DNA from: Chitinophaga varians
GTDB lineage: Bacteria > Bacteroidota > Bacteroidia > Chitinophagales > Chitinophagaceae
NCBI RefSeq assembly: GCF_012641275.1
Contig: NZ_JABAIA010000002.1
Coordinates: forward strand, 124,001-188,000
Direction: 5' to 3'
DNA length: 64,000 bases
Positions 27,384 through 35,841 of the stretch are shown one piece after another; positions within the stretch are counted from its first letter, which is position 1; the number at the start of each line of letters is the position of its first letter. The translations under genes were made by a program, and so were the position numbers. The notes beneath the pieces are model-generated. The model saw nothing but the letters and a program-made list of their open reading frames with translations. It was not told the DNA's origin and did not search any database.

Positions 27384-28064
27384 ATGGGCAATAGAAAAAA
27401 AACAGCCATCATTGTTGCAGGCGGCTCCGGTTCCCGGATGCAGAGCGCTGTACCCAAACAGTTCCTGGACCTTGCAGGCAAACCGGTACTGTATCATACT
27501 ATTACAGCTTTTACGGAGGCTTATCCGGATATGGATATTGTGCTGGTATTGCCGGAGAATCATATCAGTTATGCCAACAATTTATTGCAGGCTTTTGATA
27601 ATATTCCGGCCATTACCATGGTCCAGGGCGGTGAAACGCGCTTCCATTCGGTGAAAAACGGCTTACAGCAGGTAAAGGAAGAGGGAGTGGTATTTGTGCA
27701 TGACGGGGTAAGACCGCTGGTATCGCCGGCGTTGGTGCGTACCTGTTATAAAGCTGCATGCAGCCATGGCAGCGCTATCCCGGTGATTGATATGAAAGAC
27801 AGTGTCCGGGAGGTGAACGGGGAGCATAACAGGGCGGTGGACAGGGGGCGTTTCCGCATTGTGCAAACGCCGCAGACGTTTGTGTCGTCGTGGATATTAC
27901 CGGCTTTTGAGCAGCCTTATGATCCGTTGTTTACAGATGAGGCTACGGTAGTGGAGCATTTTGGGCATTTCGTGCATCTGGTGCAGGGGGAGGAATCGAA
28001 CCTGAAGATCACGAAACCGCTGGATTTGGTGATGGCGAAGGCTTTCCTGGACCTGCGCGGGTAG
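27384..28064 (+). CDS. ispD: 2-C-methyl-D-erythritol 4-phosphate cytidylyltransferase
   Basis: This 226-residue enzyme of the MEP isoprenoid pathway forms CDP-methylerythritol. The CTP-binding signature IVAGGSGSRMQSAVPKQFL is at residues 10-28. VFVHDGVRPLVSPALV is near 98, and IVQTPQTF near 155. Length and motifs fit IspD. The start lies right after the A2 repeat; the 5' leader, if any, is therefore embedded in the repeat. The element may influence its expression. Confidence 0.95.
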   Translation: MGNRKKTAIIVAGGSGSRMQSAVPKQFLDLAGKPVLYHTITAFTEAYPDMDIVLVLPENHISYANNLLQAFDNIPAITMVQGGETRFHSVKNGLQQVKEEGVVFVHDGVRPLVSPALVRTCYKAACSHGSAIPVIDMKDSVREVNGEHNRAVDRGRFRIVQTPQTFVSSWILPAFEQPYDPLFTDEATVVEHFGHFVHLVQGEESNLKITKPLDLVMAKAFLDLRG

Positions 28065-28066
28065 AT

Positions 28067-28193
28067 CACACAAAGGCGCAAAGGTTTTTACAAGACTTAC
28101 AGGAAAACAAAGGGGCGAAGGTCATATTTGATCTTCGCCCCTTTGTTTGTTTACTATTTTCTTCGTGCCTTTGCTGCTTTGCGTTTTGGCGTG
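28067..28193. repeat. Inverted repeat, CAAAG class (element C1)
   Basis: The inner stem pairs 28107-28123 with 28130-28146 at 16 of 17 positions around an ATATTT loop. The outer flanks are imperfectly complementary and rich in CAAAG units spaced 7-8 nt apart, such as CACAAAGGCGCAAAGG on the left. It lies between the convergent ispD and oxidoreductase genes, so it may also terminate transcription. Confidence 0.8.
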
Positions 28194-28197
28194 AACC

Positions 28198-29181
28198 CTA
28201 CGCTTTAGCGGTTTCGTTCAGGCTCTTATTGATTTTCTGCAGGATCTGATGGGCCACGTCCAGTGCCTGGAGGCCGTCGATGGCGTTTACGGCCACGGGT
28301 TTGTTTTGGAGGATGGCGTCGCGGAAGAGTTCCAGTTCCATGCGGATGGCGTTGGATTGTTTTACTTCCGGGTTATCGATCGCGATGGTTTTTTTACCGC
28401 TGTTGGTTTCGATATCGAGGGTGAAGAGGCCTTCGTCTTCCGGTGTTTTCAGTTTGATGATTTCTGATTTTTTATCGAGGAAGTCGATACCGATGTAGGC
28501 ATCTTTCTGGAAGAGGCGCATTTTGCGCATCTTCTTCAGGGAGATGCGGCTGGAGGTAAGGTTGGCCACGCAGCCGTTATGGAATTCGATGCGTACGTTG
28601 GCGATATCGGGTGTGTCGCTCATGACAGCTACGCCGCTGGCCGATATACGGCTAACGGTAGATTTCACGATGCTGAGCACGATGTCGATGTCGTGGATCA
28701 TGAGGTCGAGGATCACGCTCACGTCGGTACCGCGCGGGTTGAATTCTGCGAGGCGGTGCACTTCGATGAACATGGGCTTCAGGTCATAGCCTTTTAAGGC
28801 GAGGAAGGCGGGGTTGAAGCGTTCCACATGGCCTACCTGGAATTTGATGTTGGCTTCATCCACCAGTTTCACCAGTGTTTTAGCTTCTTCCATGGTGTTG
28901 GTCATGGGTTTCTCCACGAAGATGTGTTTGCCATTGCGGATGGCAAGTTCACATAATTTAAAGTGGAGGGTAGTAGGCGCTACGATATCGATGGCGTCTA
29001 CGGCCAGGATCAGTTCTTCCGCTGTAGTGTACCGGGTGATGTTGTATAGCTCTGCCACGCTGGCCGCGTTGGCGTCGCTGGGATCATAGAAGCCAACTAC
29101 TTCCACGTCTTTCATGGTTGAAAGTTGGGAGAGATGAATTTTACCCAGATGTCCTACCCCGAAGATTCCTATTTTGAGCAT
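28198..29181 (-). CDS. Gfo/Idh/MocA family oxidoreductase
   Basis: This 327-residue NAD(P)-dependent enzyme has an N-terminal Rossmann domain (IGIFGVGHLGKIHLSQL), the EKP motif in KHIFVEKPMTNT near residue 92, and a C-terminal alpha/beta domain with DLMIHDIDIVLSIV near 160. The family dehydrogenates diverse sugars, often at C3 of UDP-GlcNAc derivatives in envelope synthesis, but nothing here identifies the substrate. It is convergent to ispD, with element C1 between, and about 55 nt downstream of radC on the same strand. It may therefore share a transcript with radC. Confidence 0.85.
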   Translation of the reverse strand: MLKIGIFGVGHLGKIHLSQLSTMKDVEVVGFYDPSDANAASVAELYNITRYTTAEELILAVDAIDIVAPTTLHFKLCELAIRNGKHIFVEKPMTNTMEEAKTLVKLVDEANIKFQVGHVERFNPAFLALKGYDLKPMFIEVHRLAEFNPRGTDVSVILDLMIHDIDIVLSIVKSTVSRISASGVAVMSDTPDIANVRIEFHNGCVANLTSSRISLKKMRKMRLFQKDAYIGIDFLDKKSEIIKLKTPEDEGLFTLDIETNSGKKTIAIDNPEVKQSNAIRMELELFRDAILQNKPVAVNAIDGLQALDVAHQILQKINKSLNETAKA

Positions 29182-29236
29182 AGTGGTTCTTAATAAATAA
29201 ATGCGAAAGTAAATACATTTGGTTATTTTTTGATTT

Positions 29237-29944
29237 TTATATCACACCTTCTTCCACGAGGCTGTAGTAGCCTGTTTCTGACACGATAATATGGTCCAGG
29301 ACATCTATGTCAAAGAGCTGGCCCTGTTCCTTTATTTTCAGGGTGATGCGGATATCGGCCTGGCTGGGCCGCAGGCTGCCGGAGGGGTGGTTGTGGCAGA
29401 GGAGCAGTTTACAGGCCTGGGCTTCGAGGGCTTCGCGGAAGATCATGCGGGTGTCCACGATGGTGCTGGTCATGCCGCCGGTGCTGATGCAGCGGTAGTT
29501 CAGCACTTTATTGGCCTGGTTTAGGAACATGACGTAGAAGGTTTCGAAGGAGTGGTCTGCCAGGATGGGTTTAAAGAAGAGGGCGGCATCTGCGCCTGCG
29601 CGGATAACGGTTTTTTTGTGAATGGGGCTTGCCTGCCTGCGCCGTGCCAGTTCCATGGCGGCGATGACGGTAACGGCTTTGGCGCTGCCCATGCCGCGGA
29701 GCTTTTGCAGCTTCCGGACGCTGATACGGCCCAGTTCCGGTAAGTTGTGATGTGCCAGCTGTAATACTTCCCGTGCCAGGTCGAGGGCGGATTTGTTCTT
29801 GTGGCCGGTGTGAAGCAAAATGGCGAGCAGTTCTGTATCGGAGAGGATAGCTGCACCATGCTGGAGCAGTTTTTCCCTGGGTTTTTCGGCATCCGCCCAT
29901 TTACGGATGGCCACATGGGGTTGTGGTTTCGGGCTAACAAACAT
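29237..29944 (-). CDS. radC: RadC-family JAB-domain protein
   Basis: This 235-residue protein has the UPF0758/RadC layout: an N-terminal helix-hairpin-helix-like segment (LQKLRGMGSAKAVTVIAAMELARR, about 80-105), then a JAB/MPN metallopeptidase-like domain. The metal-binding motif is HNHPSGSLRPSQAD near residue 182. RadC was first linked to DNA repair, but the biochemical function is unsettled. The start MFVSPKPQPHVAIRKWADAEKPREKLL is typical. There is no obvious partner gene. Confidence 0.92.
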   Translation of the reverse strand: MFVSPKPQPHVAIRKWADAEKPREKLLQHGAAILSDTELLAILLHTGHKNKSALDLAREVLQLAHHNLPELGRISVRKLQKLRGMGSAKAVTVIAAMELARRRQASPIHKKTVIRAGADAALFFKPILADHSFETFYVMFLNQANKVLNYRCISTGGMTSTIVDTRMIFREALEAQACKLLLCHNHPSGSLRPSQADIRITLKIKEQGQLFDIDVLDHIIVSETGYYSLVEEGVI

Positions 29945-30133
29945 ATTTCATTGCATTTCTCCGAATTTACGTAATCTTCTCCGGACCCTGGCCACTCATT
30001 CCCTACTTTCTTTTTGATGAAAATCATCGAAAAAACCACATAATTATTTACTTTAAAAAGTATTAGATATTTAAATTAAATTAAATCTAATTTTTGATCG
30101 AAAAAAAATCACGCCGGTAGCCCTAAAAAATCA

Positions 30134-30141
30134 TAGTTTTG
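30134..30141 (+). promoter_or_regulatory. Candidate -7 box (TAGTTTTG) for prs
   Basis: This is an exact TAnnTTTG match 23 nt before the prs start codon. The upstream 30060-30110 stretch is very AT-rich, and no TTTG was found at about 20 nt. The whole 219-nt gap from radC otherwise holds no recognisable gene. Confidence 0.5.
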
Positions 30142-30163
30142 CCACCTCTTTTCTACTAGCAGT

Positions 30164-31120
30164 ATGCAACCTTCAGTTAAAATCTTCACAGGCAACAGTA
30201 ATCCGGCATTGGCTGAGAAAATTGCCAAAAGATACGGCAACGGACTCAACAGCCTCGGTAAGTTAAAAATTCAGAAGTTCAGTGATGGCGAGTTTCAGCC
30301 CGTTTTCCTGGAAAGTATCCGTGGTGACTATGTTTTTCTCGTGCAGGGCACCAACGCACCGTCAGACAACCTGATGGAGCTGTTGCTGATGATTGACGCG
30401 GCAAAACGTGCATCAGCCGGTTACATTACGGCGGTTATCCCGTATTTCGGGTTTGCGCGGCAGGACAGGAAAGACAAGCCCAGGGTGGCGATCGGGTCTA
30501 AACTGGTAGCCAATCTGCTCACTTCTGCAGGAGCTAACAGGGTGATTACCATGGATTTGCACGCGCCGCAGATCCAGGCGTTCTTCGATATCCCGGTAGA
30601 CCACCTGGACAGTTCCGCTATTTTTATTCCCTATATTGAGCAATTAAAGCTGGAAAATCTTACCTTTGCGTCCCCTGACGTGGGCAGTACCAACCGGGTG
30701 CGTGAAGTGGCCTCCTACTTCAATGCTGAGATGGTGATTTGCGACAAACACCGCAAAAGAGCCAACGAAATAGCATCCATGGTAGTGATCGGTGATGTGA
30801 AAGACAGGGACATTGTGCTCATTGACGATATTTGCGATACTGCCGGCACGCTGTCTAAGGCAGCTAACCTGCTGAAGGAAAAAGGAGCCAGAAGCGTTCG
30901 CGCTTTCTGTACCCATCCGGTGTTCAGCGGTAAAGCATATGAAAACATCGAAAATTCCGTACTGGAGGAGATCGTGGTATGTGATACCATTCCCATCCGT
31001 CCGGAAAGTTCTAAAGTGAAAGTGGTGTCTGTGGCAGAGCTCTTTGCAGTGGCTATCCGCAACATGCATGAGAACAAGTCTATTACCAGCCTGTTCATTC
31101 ACAGCCACCGCAAGCAATAA
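30164..31120 (+). CDS. prs: Ribose-phosphate pyrophosphokinase
   Basis: This 318-residue PRPP synthetase activates ribose 5-phosphate with ATP for nucleotide, histidine and tryptophan synthesis. It has FSDGEFQPVFLESIRG near residue 40, the flexible loop GFARQDRKDKPR near 97, MDLHAPQIQAFFDIPVDHL near 130, and the PRPP-binding loop VLIDDICDTAGTLSKAA near 220. Length matches the class I family. It begins the conserved order prs-rplY-pth. Confidence 0.97.
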   Translation: MQPSVKIFTGNSNPALAEKIAKRYGNGLNSLGKLKIQKFSDGEFQPVFLESIRGDYVFLVQGTNAPSDNLMELLLMIDAAKRASAGYITAVIPYFGFARQDRKDKPRVAIGSKLVANLLTSAGANRVITMDLHAPQIQAFFDIPVDHLDSSAIFIPYIEQLKLENLTFASPDVGSTNRVREVASYFNAEMVICDKHRKRANEIASMVVIGDVKDRDIVLIDDICDTAGTLSKAANLLKEKGARSVRAFCTHPVFSGKAYENIENSVLEEIVVCDTIPIRPESSKVKVVSVAELFAVAIRNMHENKSITSLFIHSHRKQ

Positions 31121-31158
31121 CAACGTATATTTTATCATTTATATAAACTGTATAAACA

Positions 31159-31749
31159 ATGAATACAATAACCATCGAAGGACAACTCAGGAGCGAATTC
31201 GGCAAAAAAGCCACCCGCCAGATCCGTTCTGAGGAAAAAGTGCCTTGTGTTATTTACGGGGGTGCAGAAACTGTTAATTTTTCAGCTCCTGCCAAAGCAT
31301 TCAAAAACCTGGTTTACACTGCTGCTTTCCAGATCGCAGAAATTAAACTGGGCGCTAAAACTTACAGATGCGTACTGAAAGATCTGCAGTTTGATGTGGT
31401 AACAGACGAACTGGCTCACGTTGATTTCATGGAGCTGGTAGAAGACAAAGCTGTGTCTGTAACCCTGCCTATCAAACTGGTTGGTTCTTCTGTAGGTGTA
31501 AAAGCCGGCGGTAAACTGGTAAGCAAACTGAAAGCGCTGAAAGTAAAAGCTCTGCCTAAACACCTGGTTGAGAACATCGAAGTGAACATCGAAAACCTGG
31601 AACTGAACGCCAACATCCGTGTTGAAGACGTGAAAGTGGAAGGTATCGAAATCACCAACTCTCCGCGTATTCCTATCGCTTCTGTGGTAATGACCCGTCA
31701 GCTGCGCCAGGAAGAAGCTACTGCTGAAAAAGACGCTAAAAAGAAATAA
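31159..31749 (+). CDS. rplY: 50S ribosomal protein L25/general stress protein Ctc
   Basis: The 196-residue protein has the L25 N-terminal domain that binds 5S rRNA (R-S-E-F-G-K-K-A-T-R at the start, VPCVIYGG near 29) and a C-terminal TL5-type beta domain (about 95-185). It ends in a charged tail (EKDAKKK). It follows prs by 38 nt and is followed by a terminator before pth. The L25-like N-terminus of about 90 residues plus TL5 is the long form found in many bacteria. Confidence 0.95.
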   Translation: MNTITIEGQLRSEFGKKATRQIRSEEKVPCVIYGGAETVNFSAPAKAFKNLVYTAAFQIAEIKLGAKTYRCVLKDLQFDVVTDELAHVDFMELVEDKAVSVTLPIKLVGSSVGVKAGGKLVSKLKALKVKALPKHLVENIEVNIENLELNANIRVEDVKVEGIEITNSPRIPIASVVMTRQLRQEEATAEKDAKKK

Positions 31750-31769
31750 TCTTTTAGAAATATTTTTCC

Positions 31770-31801
31770 AAAAAGCCTCTCTACTTGTAGAGGGGCTTTT
31801 T
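31770..31801 (+). terminator. Rho-independent terminator after rplY
   Basis: Arms 31770-31783 and 31788-31801 pair over AAAAGCC...TCTA with one mismatch around CTTG, followed by a T run. It would separate prs-rplY from pth or attenuate read-through to pth. Confidence 0.85.
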
Positions 31802-31814
31802 AATTTGAAACACG

Positions 31815-32390
31815 ATGAAATACCTGATCGCCGGTTTGGGCAACATTGGAGAAGAATACCGTCATACCCGCCACAATATAGGGTTTGACGTGGCAGACGC
31901 TTTTGTGGCCAAACATAACGCCAGCTTCGATAACGACCGGCTGGCAGAAGTGGCAACCTGTAAATGGAAAGGCAAAACGTTTATCGTTATCAAACCCACC
32001 ACCTACATGAACCTCAGCGGTCGCGCCGTCAAATACTGGATGGACAAAGAAAAGATCGCTATGGAAAACCTGCTCGTGGTGATGGATGAACTGGCGCTTC
32101 CGCTGGACGTGCTTCGCTTGCGCCCGGGTGGCAGCGATGCCGGCCATAACGGCCTGAAAAGCATCCAGGAGTCTTTAGGCTCTAATCAGTACCCACGACT
32201 GCGCTTCGGCATCGGCAACGATTATCCTAAAGGACGGCAGGCGGATTTTGTACTGAGCAAATGGAAACCGACGGAAATACCGGTCGTGCAGCAAAAAATC
32301 AATGCCTGTTGCGATATCATCGAAAGTTTTGCAGGGATTGGACTGGCCCGTACCATGAACGAGTACAATAAAATGGTTTTTCCGCTGTAA
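31815..32390 (+). CDS. pth: Peptidyl-tRNA hydrolase
   Basis: This 191-residue enzyme releases peptidyl groups from stalled tRNAs. It starts YLIAGLGNIGEEYRHTRHNIGFDVAD, whose His in RHNIGF is the catalytic residue near 23. It has KPTTYMNLSG near residue 65, ALPLDVLRLRPGGSDAGHNGLKSI near 97, and RLRFGIGND near 128. Length is standard. It follows rplY and its terminator by 14 nt and may have read-through transcription. The neighbouring FAH-family gene is 58 nt further. Confidence 0.97.
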   Translation: MKYLIAGLGNIGEEYRHTRHNIGFDVADAFVAKHNASFDNDRLAEVATCKWKGKTFIVIKPTTYMNLSGRAVKYWMDKEKIAMENLLVVMDELALPLDVLRLRPGGSDAGHNGLKSIQESLGSNQYPRLRFGIGNDYPKGRQADFVLSKWKPTEIPVVQQKINACCDIIESFAGIGLARTMNEYNKMVFPL

Positions 32391-32392
32391 AG

Positions 32393-32400
32393 TAAATTTG
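32393..32400 (+). promoter_or_regulatory. Candidate -7 box (TAAATTTG) for the FAH-family gene
   Basis: This is an exact TAnnTTTG match just after the pth stop codon, 49 nt before the FAH-family start. No matching -33 element was seen. Confidence 0.45.
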
Positions 32401-32448
32401 CAAATCTGCCCGCTATCTGCTTAATTTATCTTCTAAAACTCACGCATT

Positions 32449-33060
32449 ATGAAAATTATTTGCGTAGGCAGGAACTATGCCGACCATGCCAAAGAATTAA
32501 AAAATGAGGTGCCAACTGAACCGGTGTTGTTCATGAAACCCAAGAACGCGCTGCTGCAGAACGGCCACCCGTTTTATTATCCGGAGTTTACCACCAACCT
32601 GCACTACGAATGTGAGCTCGTACTGCGCGTCAGCAAAAACGGCAAACACATTCAGGAAAAATTCGCTGATAAATATTATGATAAAATTTCTGTGGGAATC
32701 GACTTTACTGCCCGTGACCTGCAGGATAAACAAAAAGCCAAAGGACTGCCCTGGGAAATAGCCAAAGCCTTTGATAACTCCGCCATTGTAGGCAACTTTA
32801 TTCCCATCACACCGGAGATGGACAAGAAGGACATTAACTTCTGCCTGTATAAAAACAAGACACTGGTACAACAGGGCAATACCAAAGATCTCCTGTTCTC
32901 CTTCGATTTTCTTGTTTCCTATATTTCGAAATTCTTTACCCTGAATATAGGTGACCTGATTTTTACCGGCACGCCGGCGGGGGTAGGGCCTACCGCGATC
33001 GGTGATTCCTTTGAGGCGTTTATCGAAAATGACAGCCTGCTGGAATTCGCCGTAAAATAA
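32449..33060 (+). CDS. Fumarylacetoacetate hydrolase (FAH) family protein
   Basis: This 203-residue protein is of the FAH fold, with KIICVGRNYADHAKELKNEVP at the N-terminus. The metal ligands lie in NLHYECELVLRV near residue 45 (E-x-E) and SVGIDFTARDLQ near 85, and FTGTPAGVGP near 175. The family cleaves carbon-carbon bonds in beta-diketo acids, such as acylpyruvates. The specific substrate cannot be read from sequence. The short length fits the FAHD1/YcgM-like acylpyruvase group. It is followed by an octamer inverted repeat and the convergent marR gene. Confidence 0.9.
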   Translation: MKIICVGRNYADHAKELKNEVPTEPVLFMKPKNALLQNGHPFYYPEFTTNLHYECELVLRVSKNGKHIQEKFADKYYDKISVGIDFTARDLQDKQKAKGLPWEIAKAFDNSAIVGNFIPITPEMDKKDINFCLYKNKTLVQQGNTKDLLFSFDFLVSYISKFFTLNIGDLIFTGTPAGVGPTAIGDSFEAFIENDSLLEFAVK

Positions 33061-33061
33061 C

Positions 33062-33163
33062 TTACGATTTTTTGATTTTGCGATTTAGAGATTTGGAATG
33101 CAGCGAAATCATCATCGCGCTTTTTTAAATCTCTAAATCAAAAAATCCACAAATCCGTAAATC
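33062..33163. repeat. Octamer-armed inverted repeat, GATTTNNN class (element B1)
   Basis: The left arm from 33066 contains the contiguous octamers GATTTTTT, GATTTTGC, GATTTAGA and GATTTGGA. The right arm 33127-33163, read as reverse complement, is GATTTACG, GATTTGTG, GATTTTTT, GATTTAGA and GATTT. The arms pair with a few mismatches. A small GCGA/TCGC stem sits in the centre. The right arm reaches the stop codon of marR. It lies between convergent genes. Confidence 0.85.
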
Positions 33164-33605
33164 AGATTTTTGTGGGGACATTGTTATAGATCGTGTCCAG
33201 TATCCTTGTTAACTCCGCATAGTCAGCTTCTGTCAGCGATTTCCAGCCTGTTTTCCGCATTTCATGTACCAGCGGCTTTACCTGTTTGTATTTTTCCGTT
33301 CCTTCCGGCGTGAGCTGCAGATATACCTTCCTTCGGTCATAAGTATCGGCTTCCCGTTTTACCAGCCCTTTTTTTACCAGTAATTCTATAATACGGGAGA
33401 TAGTGGTGATATCCTTGGAGGTATTACGGGCCAGCTCGTTATGGGTCGTTTTTTTATGCTTGTACAGGTTCTCGACCAGCAACCACTGGTCCACCGTAAT
33501 GTCCATCTGGCGGGAATCGAACATTTTCTGCCAATAGTTGCGCAGTTTTTTCAGGGTCGCATCCAGCTTAAAAAAAGAGGGATTATTGATAAAAGTATCA
33601 GCCAT
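33162..33605 (-). CDS. MarR-family transcriptional regulator
   Basis: This 147-residue winged-helix regulator has the DNA-binding region NELARNTSKDITTISRIIELLVKKGLVKREADTYDRRKVYLQLTPEG split over about residues 56-105, with the DRR wing. It is divergent from the 2-oxoacid dehydrogenase gene, with an 8-bp perfect inverted repeat in the 42-nt gap (33626-33647). This suggests it controls that gene, itself, or both. The inducing ligand is not known. A ligand related to branched-chain or aromatic acids is possible. Confidence 0.92.
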   Translation of the reverse strand: MADTFINNPSFFKLDATLKKLRNYWQKMFDSRQMDITVDQWLLVENLYKHKKTTHNELARNTSKDITTISRIIELLVKKGLVKREADTYDRRKVYLQLTPEGTEKYKQVKPLVHEMRKTGWKSLTEADYAELTRILDTIYNNVPTKI

Positions 33606-33625
33606 ATTAATTAATTTGCAATAGC

Positions 33626-33647
33626 AATAGTTGTTATAGCAACTATT
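33626..33647. promoter_or_regulatory. MarR-type operator
   Basis: Arms AATAGTTG (33626-33633) and CAACTATT (33640-33647) are perfect complements with a 6-nt centre. It lies within the 42-nt gap between divergent marR and the E1 gene and ends directly before the E1 TTG start. Repressor binding here would cover the promoters of both genes. Confidence 0.75.
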
Positions 33648-35816
33648 TTGCTTAAACCACCATCGTCATCACCAAAACAGTTTTACGTGTTTAAAGATAG
33701 TACAAGCGTTTCAACTTTAAAAGCCGGTACTAACGGCCAGCACGGGAAAAAGAGCGAGCTGGCGGAGTTACTGGCCGCTTACCGGTGGATGTGCCAGGCG
33801 GGCCAGATGGCCGCTACCTACGAGGCCAACCGGCCGATATGCAAGTATGTGCACTCCACTTCACGGGGGCACGAGGCCATCCAGATTGCCACTGGAATGC
33901 AGTTACGGCCGTGGGACTTTGTCAGCCCGTACTATCGCGATGAGAGCATGCTGCTGGCCATGGGCTTCGAACCATATGAACTGATGCTGCAGCTGCTGGC
34001 CAAAGCAGACGACCCTTTCTCCGGCGGAAGGTCCTATTACAACCACCCCAACAGCCGCCGGCCGGACAAACCCCGGATTCCCCATCAAAGCAGCGCCACC
34101 GGCATGCAGGTAATACCCGCTACCGGAATGGCACAGGGCGTACAATACCTGGAAACCATCCACTCTCAGCTGTTACCGACAGGTCCTAACGGCGAACTGC
34201 CGGTAGTAGTTTGTTCCCTGGGCGATGGCAGCGTGACGGAAGGGGAAGTCAGCGAAGCTTTTCAGTTTGCCGTCCTGAAACAATTGCCGGTCATCTACCT
34301 TGTACAGGACAACGACTGGGGCATCTCGGTCACTGCCGCGGAAGCCCGCGCCATGGACGCGTATGAATATGCCGCCGGCTTTAAGGGGATGGAACGGATG
34401 CGGGTGGACGGCAGCGATTTTACGGCCAGCTATGCCGCTATGGAAACGGCTATCGGGTATGTGAGACAGGAACGCAAGCCGATCCTTGTGCAGGCTAATG
34501 TACCGTTATTAGGGCATCATACTTCCGGTGTCCGGAAAGAATGGTACCGTACCGCTGAAGACCTTGAAAAACACACCGCCAAAGATCCTGTACCGAAACT
34601 ACGGGCGTTGTTGCTGAAACATGGCGTGGCAGAGGCTACCCTGCAGGAGATAGAACAAACAGCCATTGAAGATATTGAAGCTGCTTTTGCGGCGGCCGTG
34701 AAAGCGGCCGAACCGGCCCCCGAAACTGTCCGTGAGCATGTGTTTGCGCCTGCTGCGGTCACACAGGAGGCAGGAACGCGCGTACCGGCCAATGGCAGCA
34801 AAGTGGTGATGGTGGACGCTGCCCTTCATGCTGTGGAAGAAATTATGCAGCAATATCCCGAAGCCATCTTCTTCGGGCAGGACGTGGGTAAACGGTTGGG
34901 CGGCGTGTTCCGCGAAGCAGCTACCCTTGGTGATAAATTCGGTGACCACCGTGTATATAATACCGCCATCCAGGAAGCGTATATTATCGGCGCTACGGCG
35001 GGTCTGTCGGCCACCGGCGTAAAGCCCATTGTGGAAATACAGTTCGCGGACTATATCTATCCGGGATTCAACCAGCTGGTGACGGAAATATCCAAATCCT
35101 GCTACCTGAGCCAGGGCAAATTTCCGGTGCAAACACTGATCAGGGTGCCTATCGGCGCTTATGGTGGCGGCGGTCCCTATCATTCCGGCAGTATTGAATC
35201 CACTTTACTGAGCATCAAAGGCATCAAAGTGGTGTACCCTTCCAATGCGGCAGATATGAAAGGTTTGCTCAAAGCGGCCTTCCTGGACCCCAACCCGGTA
35301 GTGATGCTGGAGCATAAAGGGCTTTATTGGAGCAAGGTGCCCGGTACCCAGGATGCCATGACCATAGAGCCGGCGGCAGATTATGTGCTGCCATTGGGCA
35401 AAGCTAATGTGGTATTGCAGGCACACCCGAAAGATGTGCAACGTGGGGAATCTGTATGTATTATCACCTACGGGATGGGCGTATACTGGGCAAAGGCCGC
35501 AGCACGCGCGTTCCCCGGAAATGTGGAAATAGTGGACCTGCGCACCCTCTTCCCACTGGATGAAGAACTGGTGTTTCAAACCGTCCGCAAACATGGCAAA
35601 TGCCTGCTGCTGACGGAAGAGCAGCTCAATAATTCCTTTACACAGGCACTGGCCGGCCGTATTCAAAAAGAATGTTTCCGGCAGCTGGACGCCCCGGTGC
35701 ATATGCTGGGGGCGCTCGATCTGCCGGCGGTGGCGCTTAACACCAGCCTGGAAGCCGCTATGCTGCCTAATGCGGCCAAGGTGGAGGCAATGATACAAGC
35801 ATTAATGTCCTACTGA
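33648..35816 (+). CDS. 2-oxoacid dehydrogenase E1 component, fused alpha and beta subunits
   Basis: The reading frame of 722 residues fuses E1 alpha and E1 beta. The alpha part (about 20-370) has the thiamine diphosphate motif GDGSVTEGEVSEAFQFAVLK ending in NDWGIS near 190-223. The beta part (about 385-720) has FFGQDVGKRLGG, VEIQFADYIYPGFNQL near 463 and IGAYGGGGPYHSGSIESTLL near 500. It resembles the branched-chain 2-oxoacid (2-oxoisovalerate) dehydrogenase E1 and related fused forms in Bacteroidota. The start is uncertain: TTG at 33648 abuts the operator, and GTG at 33687 is an alternative. E2 and E3 genes are not adjacent. It is probably regulated by the divergent MarR protein. Confidence 0.9.
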   Translation: MLKPPSSSPKQFYVFKDSTSVSTLKAGTNGQHGKKSELAELLAAYRWMCQAGQMAATYEANRPICKYVHSTSRGHEAIQIATGMQLRPWDFVSPYYRDESMLLAMGFEPYELMLQLLAKADDPFSGGRSYYNHPNSRRPDKPRIPHQSSATGMQVIPATGMAQGVQYLETIHSQLLPTGPNGELPVVVCSLGDGSVTEGEVSEAFQFAVLKQLPVIYLVQDNDWGISVTAAEARAMDAYEYAAGFKGMERMRVDGSDFTASYAAMETAIGYVRQERKPILVQANVPLLGHHTSGVRKEWYRTAEDLEKHTAKDPVPKLRALLLKHGVAEATLQEIEQTAIEDIEAAFAAAVKAAEPAPETVREHVFAPAAVTQEAGTRVPANGSKVVMVDAALHAVEEIMQQYPEAIFFGQDVGKRLGGVFREAATLGDKFGDHRVYNTAIQEAYIIGATAGLSATGVKPIVEIQFADYIYPGFNQLVTEISKSCYLSQGKFPVQTLIRVPIGAYGGGGPYHSGSIESTLLSIKGIKVVYPSNAADMKGLLKAAFLDPNPVVMLEHKGLYWSKVPGTQDAMTIEPAADYVLPLGKANVVLQAHPKDVQRGESVCIITYGMGVYWAKAAARAFPGNVEIVDLRTLFPLDEELVFQTVRKHGKCLLLTEEQLNNSFTQALAGRIQKECFRQLDAPVHMLGALDLPAVALNTSLEAAMLPNAAKVEAMIQALMSY

Positions 35817-35841
35817 GAACTAACCCATACGTTTATGCAAC

